A DNA stretch of 64,000 nt from Climacium dendroides (Eukaryota > Streptophyta > Bryopsida > Hypnales > Climaciaceae): positions 23,143,538 to 23,207,537 of the forward strand of contig OX467091.1 of the NCBI GenBank assembly GCA_950106755.1, written 5' to 3'. Shown piece by piece: positions 13,167-26,288 of the stretch (position 1 is its first letter; each line of letters opens with the position of its first letter). Made by a program: the position numbers and the translations under genes. The notes below the pieces were generated by a model, which saw only the letters and a list, made by a program, of their open reading frames with translations, searched no databases and was not told where the DNA came from.

Positions 13167-14649
13167 GCAATGCTCTTAGTTATATGATTTCATTTTTTGA
13201 AAATAAAAAAATAAAATTTGTTTTTCATATGTAGTTGCTTAATCAATGTGATGAATAGAATAGCACACCCATTAAAAATACAAATAATTGCTTTTCTTCA
13301 ACCTCACAAAAGTTCTTCCCCTTCTTCTCATGTCCCACATTTTACTCCATTGCATCCATGTCAACATCCACTATGGCCATAGTCTACATTGACAAAGTTA
13401 GCATAAGTATAAAGTTACTCTCTACAAAAAACCTTTTGTTGCTGAGCATACGTGAAAGTGATGGAAGGAAAGGCAAAAATTGTACCCCAACGGAGTACTA
13501 ATGTAGAGTCATTTGATATTAGATTGTCACAATGAGCTAAAAAAATTTCAATTCAATTTCAATTTTCAATTCCCACCCCCTCTTTGTAAAAAAATTAAAT
13601 TAAATTAAATTTTACTTTAGTTCAATTAATTTTGATTTCACCCACTCCACCCCCTCTTTGTAATTTTGTTGTCGCATGTGCTGTGACATTCAATATGGGA
13701 TATATTCCATGTATTCATATTCGTATCCATACAATATCCCAATTCATATCCATATATGTGTTGTATTCCATACTACTATTTGTAAATGTATTGTATCTTA
13801 GTATGTATCCATATTTGTATCCATATTATATCCCAGTTGTTTTTAGAGATCAATGGTATTGGAGGGGGTACAAATTTTTTTTAACAAAAAACAATGGCTC
13901 TTGATTTTTGAAAGGCGAAGAGGCAAGGGAGGAAATACTAGGACAAGAGTGTTTGCCTCTTTTTAGCACATTGTCATTTGATATTAAACAAGCATGGCAA
14001 GCATTGAATGCTATTACTAAGGCCTTTGGAAAGAACTAGTGACAATGCTCTTATACAATTATACCTAGCTCCAAGAATGACTCCAACAATCCAATTGAAT
14101 AATTTAATCCCTAAATGCTTGAGTTGATTTTCAAGTTAGATATATATTCATCAAAACACTTGTTCTAGAATATCTGAAGTTCACCAAAGTCATCCCATTT
14201 TGATCAAGCCTTACAACATCTTGAGATTTTGAAATCTAAATGAAAAAAATACATTAGTGTTTTTTTTTTTTCGTTTTTTAAGAAGTGCCAAAGTGCTAAA
14301 GTGGAAATATAAAAGATTATAGTGGTGCTCCAAATTTCAACATTCATCTACATATTGAATGGAAAATATCACATTAGCCATTGACAAGAGGTTTGAGCCT
14401 TGAATAGATCTATTAGTTCTCCAACAAGAAGGAAACACTAGCCGAAAAAATTAAAAAATAAATAAATAAACTTTTTTCCAACAAATAGTAGGGCTTGGAT
14501 GGCATTTTTAATATTTTAATCATTAAATATAATTTTAAAATTAAATCCAAAATTACAAAACTCTAACACTTTAATGTGGCACTACTACTATAAAATCAAA
14601 TTGCATTTCTAGCCAGCACTGTGCTTTTTCTTAGCTTGGGGAATTTTTT
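13167..14649. other. Intergenic repeats, including GTATCC-rich family copy 1
   Basis: At about 13.56-13.90 kb is a copy of a family seen four times in the window: a C-rich lead (CCACCCACTCC), then ATATGGGATAT, then repeated ATTCATATCCATA/CGTATCC words, then ATCAATGG. The motif GTGACAATGCTCTTA at about 14.04 kb matches GTGGCAATGCTCTTA at the right end of the foldback element. No gene. Confidence 0.6.
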
Positions 14650-15600
14650 CTTAACCTTTAAAGGACTGTTTCTTCTTAAAGGCCTTAGGGGACAATTTGG
14701 GGACATGTAGGTTCATATTGCCTCAATTTGTAGTGAATGTTTTTGAAACTTTTTGAGGATGTGTGGTTTTGCAAGAGCTTCGTAGATATATAATTTTTAT
14801 TTCAATTGGTGCCCAAGAGAAAAAATTATGGTATAATAAGTTAAAAATTGAGGTCAACAGGCAATACAAAAAACCCAGAAAAAGTCAAAATAATTTTTAA
14901 GAATTTTTTTTTTCTAAAAGTTTATATTTTTGTTTACATTTGAAGCTTTGATTTATTCTATTTGGACTAGCAATGAGAAAGTTATGAACAATCTTGGTTT
15001 TTCCGGCAATCTAAGCATCTTCTTGAAAAATAACGTATAGGATTCATTTGTGAATGTAATTTTTACAATTTTCTAAAAAAAATTGTTAGAAAGGATTATT
15101 TTTGTTTTATAGCACAATCTCACTATTGGAATTATTGTATTTCAATTCCATCTTAGAGCGATTAACAATTAACAATTTGTTTTTTCCTTCAATCTTTAAC
15201 CTACTTCTACTTAACAATTTTTTAATGAGTGAAAATTAAGTGTTTTTTTGTTAAATTTTTTCCCTTAGATCCTCAATTCAACTATTCAACATATAAACTC
15301 AGAAAATAAAAATCAATAGTACAAAAGTTTTCATTTAAAAAGATTCAAAGCTAAAAAATCTAGTCAAGCAAATTGCAACAAAACTTATTTTCTTCACTTT
15401 AGATACAAATATCTTGCAATCTATGCAGTCAAATTTGGTGAAATTTTTACCACATGTTCTCAAACAAGTTAAGTACAAGGTCCTATTGTTAAATTTTTTT
15501 AAAAGATACTTTTTTGGTTTTCTTAGGTGAATGCTGCACAAGTGACAATTTTGAGTGGTTTTCAACAGAATTAATGGCCCTTTCAAAGCCTGAATTTATT
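14650..15600 (+). mobile_element. ~900-bp TIR repeat family, copy 1
   Basis: Shares ordered blocks with copies at 20.54, 37.99 and 53.63 kb: a TTAACC(C)CTAAAG-type left end, then AAGCTTTGATT near a run of T, then GAAAGTTATG and ACAATCT, then AATTTTTACCACATG, then an end containing ATGGCC. Non-coding. Both ends of this copy are decayed. Confidence 0.7.
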
Positions 15601-16520
15601 CTTAATGACATTTCACATGTCTATATTATGGTTTTCATCCAAAATTTGGTGATTACAACACTCCAGCCATCCTCCACCGAAGATTGATAGGAAGTTGATT
15701 CTTGATAACATAGCCCCAATCCAGGATGTAGTCAGTACAGTAAGGTAGTCGGTCCATAAACTGAACATGTAAGGACTGAAACTGAATTTTGGGCAGGTGA
15801 AACTTCTCAAAATATTTTCCAGTAAATTTTCCTCGAAAGAAAAGAGGAATTGGAATCTAACCCAAGTTGTTTCATATTTTTTGGATCATTTTTGAATTAG
15901 TTATGAATTTTCAAAACGAGATGTGGTATAGGTCCCTATTTATGTCCCTAGGGCTTCCATGAATTGTTCACTTACAACTTCTGAAGATAAATGGGAAAGC
16001 AAAGAGTATGATTGGCTCTTGTCATTAACAATGCTTTTTTTTTCTTTCCATTCATTCAAGGACTCCAAAGGTCCATTTAAGAACCACTAGTTGGGTAGTT
16101 CTTATTTCTTAATGCCCGCTCATATTTCGAGCCTCCTACCTTAGTCAAAGGAACCAAATCAACCCTTGGTGATTGAGGTCATTTATAAATAAAGAACATC
16201 TACCTTTAAATCACTTTCCAGATGAAGAAGACCCAGTAACTTTCATATTCCGTGGTGATGAAGCATGTATATAGTGATTCACTAAAGAACTTGAATCCAT
16301 TTGGCATGAAATTGTGGAGAGAGTTTAATGAATCCGCCTCTTAAATTAATTGGGGTTAATCAACATCATTTAATGTAGTATTAGGTGGCTTCCTTTGGGT
16401 AATTCAATTCAAGTGGTACATTTTTGTGGGAGTGGTTCAATTTATCTCAAAGGTGGCCAACTACATATGTTGATTATAGTGACTTCTTCTTCCACTTGTA
16501 TTTCTATTGTGAATAGAGAT
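15601..16520. other. Decayed MITE sequence
   Basis: From 15738 (TAAGGTAGTCGGTCC) the sequence resembles the 41.78 kb MITE: CTGAAACTGAATTTTGG, AGGTGAA, then TCTAACCCAAGTTGTTTCAT. From about 15.9 to 16.1 kb it also resembles 6.1-6.3 kb. A right end like TATTAGGTGGCTTCC near 16375 may belong to the same element. Confidence 0.5.
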
Positions 16521-17566
16521 CTTTGAGAGTTTCCAAAAGTCTTAAGTTGAGACTTTTTACATTTCTAGTAGACTTAATGAAGAAAACAAATTTTTATGAG
16601 CGTTCCCAAGTCATAGCATTGAGTGAGCAAGGATATTTACAAGGTTTCATAGTTTGCCATCTTAACATTCCCCGTAGCACAATTGGTCATATTTTAGCTT
16701 GGTTTAGAGAAGATGGGGAGGTGTCTGATCATCCCAAATCAAGGAGACCATTCCTTTGAGCATTCGGGATGAGAAGCTTGCTGTGAGGACTTTCAATTAG
16801 ACGAAATTAGGAATTGCAACGGCTGTAGGATGTAGTTTGAGAGCTCAAGGTCTTGTTTGTGCAATGAGACTATCCATCAAAGTTTTCAGAGGTAAGGTCT
16901 TGGAACTAGAGTGAAGAGGAAGAAACCATTATTGACAAAGAAGCATAGGTAGAAGCGTTTACAGTGGACAAAGGCTTCATAGGACTGTGATGTAGAAAAC
17001 TGGAGTCATTGGTCAAATGAGACCAAATTCAATGTTTTTGGTTTAAATGGTCGTCAATAGTGTTGGAAAAATCCTACATAGCCTCTTCATGATTGTCATG
17101 TGCAACATACGGTTAAACATGGCAGTGATAGTATTATGATATGGGGATGCATGAGTTGCGCAAGTGTAGAAAACCTTTACCGCATTACTAGTATTGTGAA
17201 TTCACAAGTTTATCTTGACATTTTAGATTTGCAATTGTTGGTTACTATTGAGAGACAAGGTCTTGATGAGACAAAAGTCATTTTCCAGCATGATAATGAC
17301 CTAAAGCATACATTTGGTCTTTTACAACGATGGCTAGGTCGGCAAGATTTTTCTATGATGGAGTGGCCACCACAATCTTGGAGAATGAAATAGATAGACA
17401 CTTAAGGTTATTTGGTGATTCACCTAAAAGTAGAGATGCCTTGTGGGAGAAGATTTAGATTGTTTGACAGAGCATTGAAGTAGAATTTTTACAGAAGTTC
17501 ATCCGTACAATGCTAACAAGGGTGGTTGATCTTCTTATAGCTAAAGGTGGATACACACGTTGGTAG
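16520..17566 (+). pseudogene. Tc1-type (DD34E) transposase pseudogene
   Basis: The DNA transposase is decayed but readable across frames. From 16578: MKKTNFYERSQVIALSEQGY (N-terminal helix-turn-helix). Then KRKKPLLTKKHR near 16920, ENWSHWSNETKFNVFGLNGR near 16995-17050, VKHGSDSIMIWGCMS (17106 on), VIFQHDNDLKHT (near 17275), MEWPPQS (near 17357), and a C-terminus VVDLLIAKGGYTRW ending at a stop near 17566. The first catalytic Asp (WSDE in active members) reads Asn (WSNE). The second Asp (HDND) is kept. The region before the final Glu is disrupted by an indel. Several stops and frameshifts make it inactive. The C-terminal region resembles fungal Tc1 transposases more than plant mariner-like ones, as judged from memory. 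Confidence 0.85.
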
Positions 17567-18089
17567 ACTTGTAGTTGTTGTACATATTATAGCATTTGCT
17601 ACTTTTGAGCTTTTTATTTTGAGTTTTCTTTGTGTTATCATGATTTTTTACTTAATCAACATATGTTCTTGGCCATGCTTTTTGTATACTTCTTTTTAAT
17701 TTCTTTTTATCATTTCAACTTTCTTTTCATGAATTTTTCGTAACATGTTTTTGATAGCATGTGCAATATCTATGATGAATCTTGCTTACTATTTCTCTCT
17801 AGTCCAAAAGCTTTTGTTCAATTTTCACGATCAAATGCAGTGGCCAAGTATTCTTGTGAGTCACTATATACATAGTTACACAGTACCTCAGTTTTAATCA
17901 CAATTAATTGCAAGCTTTTGGAAGTCTTTCGTGGAATTTTGACACCACCGTTTTGACACCACCGAAGAGGAACTTGAAATCGATTACAAGTGCAACTCTT
18001 CAAATTGTTTATGAACATCTTGCTCTAACCATTTCACTAGTTCAACAAAGGCCGGTGACGCATGCCCTTAGAATGCCCCCAATGATTTA

Positions 18090-18299
18090 CAAAAAAAAAG
18101 ATTTGATAACTCCATGAATTCTAAAAGAGTTGTCATTGAGCAAGCATTTGGTATGTTAAAGAATAGATGGAGAATTTTAAATTCTTTCAATTCTAGAGTT
18201 GATAGAGTTGCTAGGGTTACAATAGCTTGTTGTTGGTTACACAATTATTATGAGATGTTGAACCAACCTGAGCTTCATGTGGCTAATGCACATTTGTGA
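18090..18299 (+). pseudogene. PIF/Harbinger transposase fragment
   Basis: The frame 18114-18299 encodes MNSKRVVIEQAFGMLKNRWR followed by a helical stretch and CCWLHNYYE. This is the conserved C-terminal block of DDE_Tnp_4 nucleases, which includes the final acidic residue (E in VIEQAFG). The upstream catalytic Asp residues are not in an intact frame, so this is a truncated remnant. Confidence 0.82.
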
Positions 18300-19049
18300 G
18301 GAGATTCACTTGTAGGATTCAGAGTTGGAAGATTATCCATGCATAGAGATGGGGAAAATGTATAATATCACAAGAAGAAATCTTTATGCAAAATTGGTTT
18401 ATACAATGGATTATTGAAAACCCAAATGATGAATGAATAAAGTCACACTTCATTTCTATTTTCTTTAATCTTCTAATTGAAATGCATGTATGAAAGGACA
18501 TGTTACAATGTAGGTAAAAAAATTTATTGATTGTAATAGAATTTGGAAGAAATCAAAACAAACTCAAATCAAATCAAAACAAATTCCACTTAAGATTGGA
18601 AAAAGATTTCCAATGCTTTGTACCCTATTAGTAGGGTATACAAGAGATTCTACATTTTCTTAGAGAAATTTGAAGGCTCCTTGCCCTTTAATGCATCTAC
18701 AAATAATGTTGCCATCTGTAGTTGCCTCTATATGACCATTTCTTTGTTACTTTCTAACAACCTCTCCCTACTCTCTCTTTCATTATCAATCATTTTCTTA
18801 GATTAACAATCATTTTTTTCAGTGATTTGCAATTTCATCCTCTCAACTTCTAAAATTTCCTTGGAGAAATTAAAATTTGCAAATGCAACGAAGTCATCTG
18901 CAGTGGCCAACTTTCTCTTCCTCTATCCTACGCTTTTATTAAACTATCCTTCAATTCTTGGTTGATTGACTACCTTTGTGCGGGATAACTAAGAAGAAGC
19001 TGCATATGTGGGGGATAACTTAGAGGAAGTTGCACATGTGGGGACAGAA

Positions 19050-19480
19050 CGAGGAGGAGGCTCGAGAAGAGGAGTTCCATGCACAGTCTCCTATTCCTCA
19101 TCACTTACATGTATAGTCTCAGTATACCGCATCCACATTCCCTGATCTATTCCTTCATGGACAGTCACCATTAATTTTAGTAGTGCCATCGAAGATGTTG
19201 TTGAAAATTTCAGACCATGGAGTCTAGGTCAAAGGAGGCACTCTTGTTTCTTGTTGCTTCACCTTCTCCTCTTGGTACTTCGACTTCATGCTTGCCAACT
19301 TGTCTTACGTCTACTGTTAAATTTGTTGTGGCTCATTTGGAAATTGAGATTCAACTAGTTACAAAATGACTCCCAATTAGCCTTTTTAAAAGACTTCTTA
19401 TTGTACTCCCAATACTTCACAAATATTTACAAGGAATTTTATAGTGTCCTTTGTCCACTCCCTCCTACGATTTCCTCATA
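19050..19480 (-). pseudogene. Harbinger-associated Myb/SANT-like protein remnant
   Basis: Reading the minus strand from about 19440 gives KYWEYNKKSFKKANWESFC, then with shifts KLASMKSKYQEEKV, then TPWSEIFNNIFDGTTKINGD. This order (W..n..F, LK-K-Y, W-ei-n-if-GT-KinG) is that of the Myb/SANT-like DNA-binding partner carried by plant PIF/Harbinger elements. It is broken by stops. It faces the transposase fragment at 18.1-18.3 kb, the convergent layout expected of one dead element. Confidence 0.6.
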
Positions 19481-20539
19481 GGAACCTCTCTCCCCAAACC
19501 CTTGGGAAGTATCCCCTCAATCCTCATATACCATTAATTCCATTAACCCTCCTAGTGTAGGTTCTATAATATGTGTACAAGTATCATAATACCTAATTCT
19601 CAAAGTATGAATTAAGAAAAATACTATATTTTGATAAACATTACTAAGCTTGTAGCAAAAAACTTACATTACCTCAAAACAACTATGTGTAGTAAGCCCC
19701 TATGCAGCGCCCAAGGCAAAGGAGAGAGACGATAACCTATATGCCGGGACACTGAGCTTATTACAATTGAATCTCTTCTGAATTACGCAAGTAGGAAAAA
19801 GTTGGGTAAAAGTGTCATTTGAGTTGTTTGCCTTACATGAATTGCCCGTTACCCAGTGAGGGACCTTGATTCAAAACCTTCCTTTTTTGGCCTTGCCATC
19901 TAGTCCTGAATGGCCCCATTCGGCCTCATGTGCATGACCCTATGGACCACTTAAGTTCAACCTCCAATCTGGCAAAGTAGGGGTCTTTTCTCAAATTTTT
20001 TTGCCATATTCATTTCACCAGGGAATTTTTCACTAGTGCATTGTGGTGCCACAGTGCCAAAACAAGAGACGTTGGTGCAGTCCCTTCAAACAACTAAAGA
20101 AGTATGAGCTATGTGAGAACTACACCTATTTAATAAACTCTAACTATATTAGTTCCAAATCTGAACTTCCTAAAAAAAAGATTATTTCTTTCTTATGCAA
20201 AAGTCTTATCTTTTAACACATGAAGTTTGCAAATATCAAGTGAAAATAGACCCTTAGTTCCCACATTAAAATGACTAGTAATTTTTGTGCATTTGACTTC
20301 CATGCAACAAAATGCGCATTTTTTCTTATAAAAATACAAATCCCAAGGCAAAAATAAATATGACTATGCAAAAAACTCATCACTAGGACAACCTTTATAA
20401 AACAAATAAGTAAACATAATGGAGGTATCTTTTGGCCAAATTGTGAAAGAAGTTATTTGTTACACATGGAGCCTAATTATGAGAACCAATGGATACAACA
20501 TGCTAGTTATAAATTCTAATCCTAAAAAAGTCTTTGTTA
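19481..20539. other. Intergenic DNA
   Basis: No gene or clear repeat recognised; somewhat higher GC near 19.7-20.0 kb. Confidence 0.4.
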
Positions 20540-21367
20540 TTTAACCCCTAAACTCCAATTGTGCTCTTAGGGACAAAATAGATTTTAGGCAACTCCTATG
20601 GCCTCAATATTCATCATGATTTTTTGAATTTTTTTGTAAAGATAGAAAAATACATAATATGCTTAGGAATATAGTTTTATTTCTATCAGTGCTTGGGATC
20701 AAAAGTTATGGCACAAAAGGTCTTTTTTTTAATATGATGGGCTAAAACCTCCTCACACAAAAAAAATTAAAGAATTAAAATTTTTCTTATAGATTGTAAT
20801 TTGATCTATGTAAGAAGCTTTGATTCATCCCATTTAGATTTGTTATGTGAAAGTTATGGACAATCTTATTTTTTGGTCAATTAAAGCATCTTCTTGCTAA
20901 AACAATCTGACCATTGGAATTATAGAATTTGAATCCTATTTTAGAGTTATAATTTAGTATCTTTTTGGTCTTGGACCTACTTCTACTTCATAATTAATTA
21001 AAAAACGAAAATCAAGTGTATTTTTTTGGAAATTTTTTCCTAAATTTTTAACTCAATTATTCAACACAACATTTTTTAATTCAAAGTCTCTAGTGCAAAT
21101 TTTTTTCACAAATGGTAGTTGAAGTCACATAAAATTGCAGGCCATTGTTTAAGAAAACAACTTTTTTCAACCTTGAATGCTAATATTTTCCAATCTGTAC
21201 AATCAAAATTTTACCACATGATTTGAGACAACTAAAGTGCAAGATTTTATGGTTAGATTCTAAAAAAATATTTTTTGTTTTGTTTTTTTAGATGAACGTA
21301 GCAAAACTAGCAATTTTAAGTCATTTTTGACCAAAAAAAAAATGGCTTTAGAACTTTAAAAGTTAAT
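20540..21367 (+). mobile_element. ~830-bp TIR repeat family, copy 2
   Basis: Left end ATTTAACCCCTAAACTCC. The internal order is shared with copy 3: GAAGCTTTGATTCAT, GAAAGTTATGGACAATCTT, AGCATCTTCTT, TTTTACCACATGAT. It ends ATGGCTTTAGAACTTTAAAAG followed by TTAA. Non-coding, same orientation as the other copies. Confidence 0.8.
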
Positions 21368-22329
21368 TACAAATACTAATTCAAATTCAAATCAACATTT
21401 GGTAAAACCTTAGTCTTCGAGGTAATACAAAGTCTTACTTAACTCAAGGATATCATGCATTTATGTCATACCATTGTTATCAAATGGAATAATTTGGGGG
21501 TGGAGCATAACATTCAATAAGGTAAACTTGCTTATAACAAGCAAACTACCCATGATAGGCACCTAGGGAATGTCTTGTATCAACCCATGGCAGATTTTTT
21601 CTAATAAATAGGGTTAGATTGATTTGTGGCCATAATCCATGCCTTGGGAGATGGTTGTGGAGTTATTAATGACTGTCATAGGACACTTACACCTTTTTAG
21701 TGTAAAATCATCATAAAAAGTTAATTTTTTATTCCTTCATGATATGGCCATGTTAGAAAATCTTGTGACTACTTTAGAAGGTAAGATGACCATCATGAAA
21801 ATACTTTTTGCTAATTTGGAGTAGTTTACATACTCTTTTCAACCAAATGAGTAGCACATTTCATAAATTCATAACAAACTCATACTTTTTCAAAAAATAA
21901 AATTTCAATTGCTTCTTTCATTTCTCATAGTTGTTTTTGTATGGGAAAAAATCTGAATATTATTTGCTAATGTTAGCAAAACAAACCATTCAATTTACTT
22001 GTCAAAGGCAAATTTACCTTAGTAATGAAATTGTAAAATCAATTGCCTTCTTGTGCATAGAATGGTGTAGAATATTCTACACCCACAACATCCGCAACAA
22101 AATCTAAAGACTCATGTCACAATGTGTTAGAGAATATAATACATTTCAATTGAGTTGCCAAGGTCACACACACTAAGCAGGGTAATAGCATAACAAGCTT
22201 CTTAACTCTAAAGTAAAATTTTAAAAATCCATTCAAATCATTGAAGAAATTAAATTAAATATTTGAATTACTTTAATTTCCTCCCAAGCCATTTGTGTTT
22301 TGTGTATTTAATTGTGAAAACATGTTATT
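21368..22329. other. Intergenic repeats
   Basis: No gene. Contains the palindrome GGTGTAGAATATTCTACACC near 22068, a word that recurs near 37870 and 39810-39860 with similar flanks (ATGGAATGGTGT), marking another dispersed family. Confidence 0.5.
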
Positions 22330-22895
22330 TATAAACATATGGGGTCATAGGAGGTGAAACAACCCTATGTGAGATATGCAAATTAGAATTAGTAGGAGCT
22401 CTTAAATTGCTCATAGTTAAATCAAAAGCAAAAATTGTATTTGAAGTAGAATTTCAAACCTCATTTAATCATAGTAAAATTAAAAAATTAAAAAAATCTT
22501 GAAATAAAAATCAAGTTAAATTTTATATCCAAAAATCCGCTTGAGATTTTGAGCTTGCAATCAAAAGTTATAAACAAATTTGAGAGAGGGGTTGGAAGGG
22601 ACATTTTCTGTGACATTTTCAAACATCCTCTTTGAATTTTGTCCATAACTTTTGACTGGAGTCTCGAAATTTGAAACGGATTTTTGAAGATGAAATTTAA
22701 CTTGATTCACCAACTTGTTTTAGTTCAAAGTTTTTGAAAAAAGTTATTAGACTATGCCAAAATTTTACTTCAAACATAATTTTTAAATTTTGATAATGAG
22801 CAATCATACTCTCATCTTCAAATTATCCCATATCCTTAGAAGACTCATGTTAAACTCATTTCAATATATAAATGATGTCTCCACCCTACATTCTA
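22330..22895. mobile_element. Palindromic MITE, long form (~565 bp)
   Basis: Same family as 6.87 and 38.99 kb (ends with ATATGGGGTCATAGGAGG, then ATATGCAAATTAGAATTAGT). Here both internal arms survive: CAAGTTAAATTTTATATCC...CAAAAGTTATAAACAAATT on the left, complemented by TTTTGTCCATAACTTTTGA...GATGAAATTTAACTTG on the right, around a centre near 22.62 kb. Non-coding. Confidence 0.78.
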
Positions 22896-25315
22896 ACAAA
22901 TTGTTTGTAATGCTTATAGTTAAAATATAATGGTATTTGATTAGAAGGATTCTTTGAAATTTTGGTAAACCATCTTTCTATAAACTTGCAATTATTTGTT
23001 GATGCATATATTTGGTTCTTGAATTAGTCAAAAAAAAATAGAGCACACCATAAATGTATTGCCACCATCCCAGTCATGATGCTTACATTAACAATATGTG
23101 GATGAATTTTGTCAATGAAGGCTCAGTAGAGGAAAAGCCAACCTTTTTGAAGGCTACTAAATGTTATGAGTAATGGAGCAATAGACAGTGAAAAATGAAC
23201 AATTGAAAATGACATTAGAAATTACTTATATTATGGTTGCAATTTTTCACCAACCATACACCTCAAAGGTGGATACACCCAAAATTGCATCGTACCTAAA
23301 AAACCGTCTATTGTCACTTTGAGTACATCTCCAAAAACAATATGTACAAAGAAATGGTTTTAGAATGTGGAATGTGGAAGAAATGGTTTTAGAATGTTTA
23401 CCAAAAAAATTTGACCCTAATTAGCTTTGTAACTTTTACATATGGTACCCAAATGCCATATTCTTTAGTACATTGGAACCTCCTTTCACTCCCCCACAAG
23501 AAAATATGAAATTTTTGACTAATTCAATAATATTAACTAGACACAATAGCAAAAAGTGGAAGTTTGGAATGTACCTGCTTTAATTGGGAGTATAAACAAG
23601 AAAGAAAACAACAACAAAGGATATTGTATTTGCACTTTTGCAATCAATTATAAGGAAGAAGCACCCATTTAAGTTCACGTACCCATTGATTCATTGTAGA
23701 GTTCCCTGAAAATGTCTCCAAAAGTACCTTAAAACCATCCCCACACTTAACCCTTAAACGACGCCAAGGACGTTTATTAAATCCTCCAAATTTTGTGGGA
23801 AAAGGGAATGTCTTCTGTAGTAGCTTGTCTTCCAATGAATGCTTTTTCATTTATTTAAGCCAACAATTCACACAGTACCCAAACAAATGATTTCCACAAT
23901 GACTGGTTGGTTGTTTAAGGATTAATTGTGTTTGGTGAGTGCTAATTTTTTAGATTTTTGTATCAAAATCAAGGAAGCCTTACTATAGCATGGTTTTGGG
24001 TGCCCTAGGGAGCTCTCCTTTAAAAATTCACAGGAAATAGATGCTTAATCCAATTTTTTTTTTTTCAATTGGCAAGAATATTTTTTCTAGCGAAAGCCAA
24101 AAGGTGCCTCCAACTATGCTGAATTGCTAAAATGGGTGCTTCTACCTTATGATCAAGAAGCAGTACCTGCTTTCATAAATCAGTATGCAGCTCAGTGATT
24201 TCAAAGAGCAGCACGCAATGTAAACAGATGCTAAGGTGGGGCTTTCTTCGAAATCTAAAGCAAATCAAGGAAAGCCAGACACTCAAATTTTCGTAGGAAT
24301 TCGTCTTACAATAGTTTTCACGAAGCTCGCCCTCCAATTCTCAAACATTCATTCACAATGAGCATTTGAATAATTGTTGCCCAAAACCTACATTATGATT
24401 GCCTTAATTGTTCAAAATTCAGATACAACAGAAGCACAAAATTGAGTTCAAACAGGAATCTTTGCTCGTATCGATCCTCATAGAACTTGCTGTTTTTAAC
24501 AAACTCCAGGTCACCAACATGTGATTTCCAAGTGCAGAAAGTGCTCACGTGGTTTTTTTAAGAATCAAAGAACACGTAAGAATTTTAAGCCTTAAGTGGG
24601 AATATGCAAGTTTGTTCAAAAGTGTCAGTCTCTAAGATGTTAGTGACAGGCGCAATTGTTCAATACCAGTACAAAGTGTGGTTGTAGTTGAGTCCCAATT
24701 GGACCCTGATCGAGAGCTCTAAAACCAAGGATGCGCAGAGATCAGAAATTTCAAATGAATTTCTTAAAGCACTTCCATTCAAGACGGGCGTGTCAAACCA
24801 CAGTGGTTCCTACTTGACACCCCTTACTTGTCTGAATGCACAATTTTTTTGAAATTATGAAAAATTAATGTAACAACTATTCATTATTATGAAACAACAA
24901 TTTTCTTATTAGCAAAGAAATCAATGCGACTCTCAGTAGGCACTAATACTCTTCTTCACAATTTGCAAAGTGCTTGATCGAATTGAAGCAAAATCAATCC
25001 CCGAGAACAGCATGTTCAGATTCCCAAGCTTTAAAAATCTACAGTTCAAGAAGCCGAAGCTATATCCAAGCCTAGCGAAGTGTATAAAAAATTTGGAACA
25101 ACTGGCCAGATCCTGCACTTTTAAGCACCTTCAAAGCAACACCGCACCATTCTGATTTCCATAACAGATTCGGAAAGCATAACCTTGGGAAATAGGAATG
25201 AAAATGAGAGACTGCCGCTAACTGTCAATTGAAAGAGAGATTCACAACCTTATAGCATTCTTGCAAAGGAGCTCTCAACACCTTTGAATTTCCCCATCTG
25301 CAATTTCAAGGAAAT
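22896..25315. other. Intergenic repeats downstream of dioxygenase A
   Basis: From 22.9 to 23.2 kb the sequence continues to match that downstream of the 39.0 kb MITE (39.4-39.7 kb). A diverged copy of the 45.37 kb MITE occupies about 23.27-23.59 kb (TACACCCAAAATTGC; CATTGGAACCTCCTTTCACT). About 23.65-23.95 kb resembles 35.1-35.3 kb. From 24 kb on the DNA is more unique and less AT-rich. No gene supported. Confidence 0.55.
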
Positions 25316-25505
25316 GAACGTCAGTTTTGTTAAATTGGCAGTATGCCAATACATTACATTGGCACGTTTCAGGACGTGCGGCCTGTAACATAAATCCATA
25401 CCAGCCCTAGTCCGTGGCCAGGAATTATAATATAATAGACCTTTGTGTTCAAGATATTTGTCACGTTTTTTGAAGCCAGAATCGCACCAAGTTAACGGAC
25501 TTGAG
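25316..25505 (+). repeat. Gene-proximal repeat, copy at dioxygenase A
   Basis: About 170-190 bp similar to the reverse complement of 55740-55900. The strongest block is AACATAAATCCATACC, preceded by a GCGGCYTG core and followed by GTGGCC. It lies about 0.9 kb past the stop of dioxygenase A; its partner lies in intron 4 of dioxygenase B. Confidence 0.7.
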
Positions 25506-26288
25506 GTTAAAGTCAGGGTATCCTGGAAGATCCATGCTCCAATCCTCTCGTCTCTTTCTTTGAAACGAAGCCATTGAATTCAAGCTGATTGAAGACAAAA
25601 GTCCGTGTCGCCATTCACTTGGATACTTCCTCATAGTACGTAGCTCCCAGATTTACACCTATTGAAAAGCAAAATGTAGCCTGTGGCCGTTGTTGCAAAG
25701 CATTCTCACCCCTTTTGAATTGATTGAATCCAAATCATATCTTTTCTTTTAAATGAGTAATAAGAAGGGTGCACTCAACACATTGAACAACACAAGAATG
25801 TTATGCAAAATATATTTCAAGGGCTTGGATCGTTCCCCCTTCAGTTTTATAATTCACTCACTAGCTGTGTATTGTTAGGTCCGGTTTCACATCATATCTA
25901 TGATATATTGGCACTCGATCTACAATTGGCATTAATTCAGGGCCTCAGTCTCTGCTACAAATCTCTTCTATGAAGAACAAACTGTACGCGAACTCCCGTT
26001 TCCATTTCCACAGTTTCTCTAACGCCTGTTCTTGCTGACCCTTATCAACATATGGCCATTCTGAATGCACGAAGGCCTGCAACTTGCTCGATGTAGTTAA
26101 CGGGCCTTTTGGGTGTTGTTGCGCGCATTAAAACAGGCTCCGTTCTCGTCGTAACTTATATATAAATCCTCCGCAGTCGATCAGAACCCTTTCCCACACT
26201 CTTCAATCACCTACACTAATTAATTACATGGATTGTTTGAATCGATCAGTGTCCCATTCTGCCGTACTTAATCTGACTGACTCCAGGG

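Noticed and set aside
13600..13900. Tandem CATATCC words considered as a CRISPR-like or centromeric array
   Set aside because: Words are irregular, spacers are not uniform, and the same block is dispersed four times, so it is a repeat family rather than an array.
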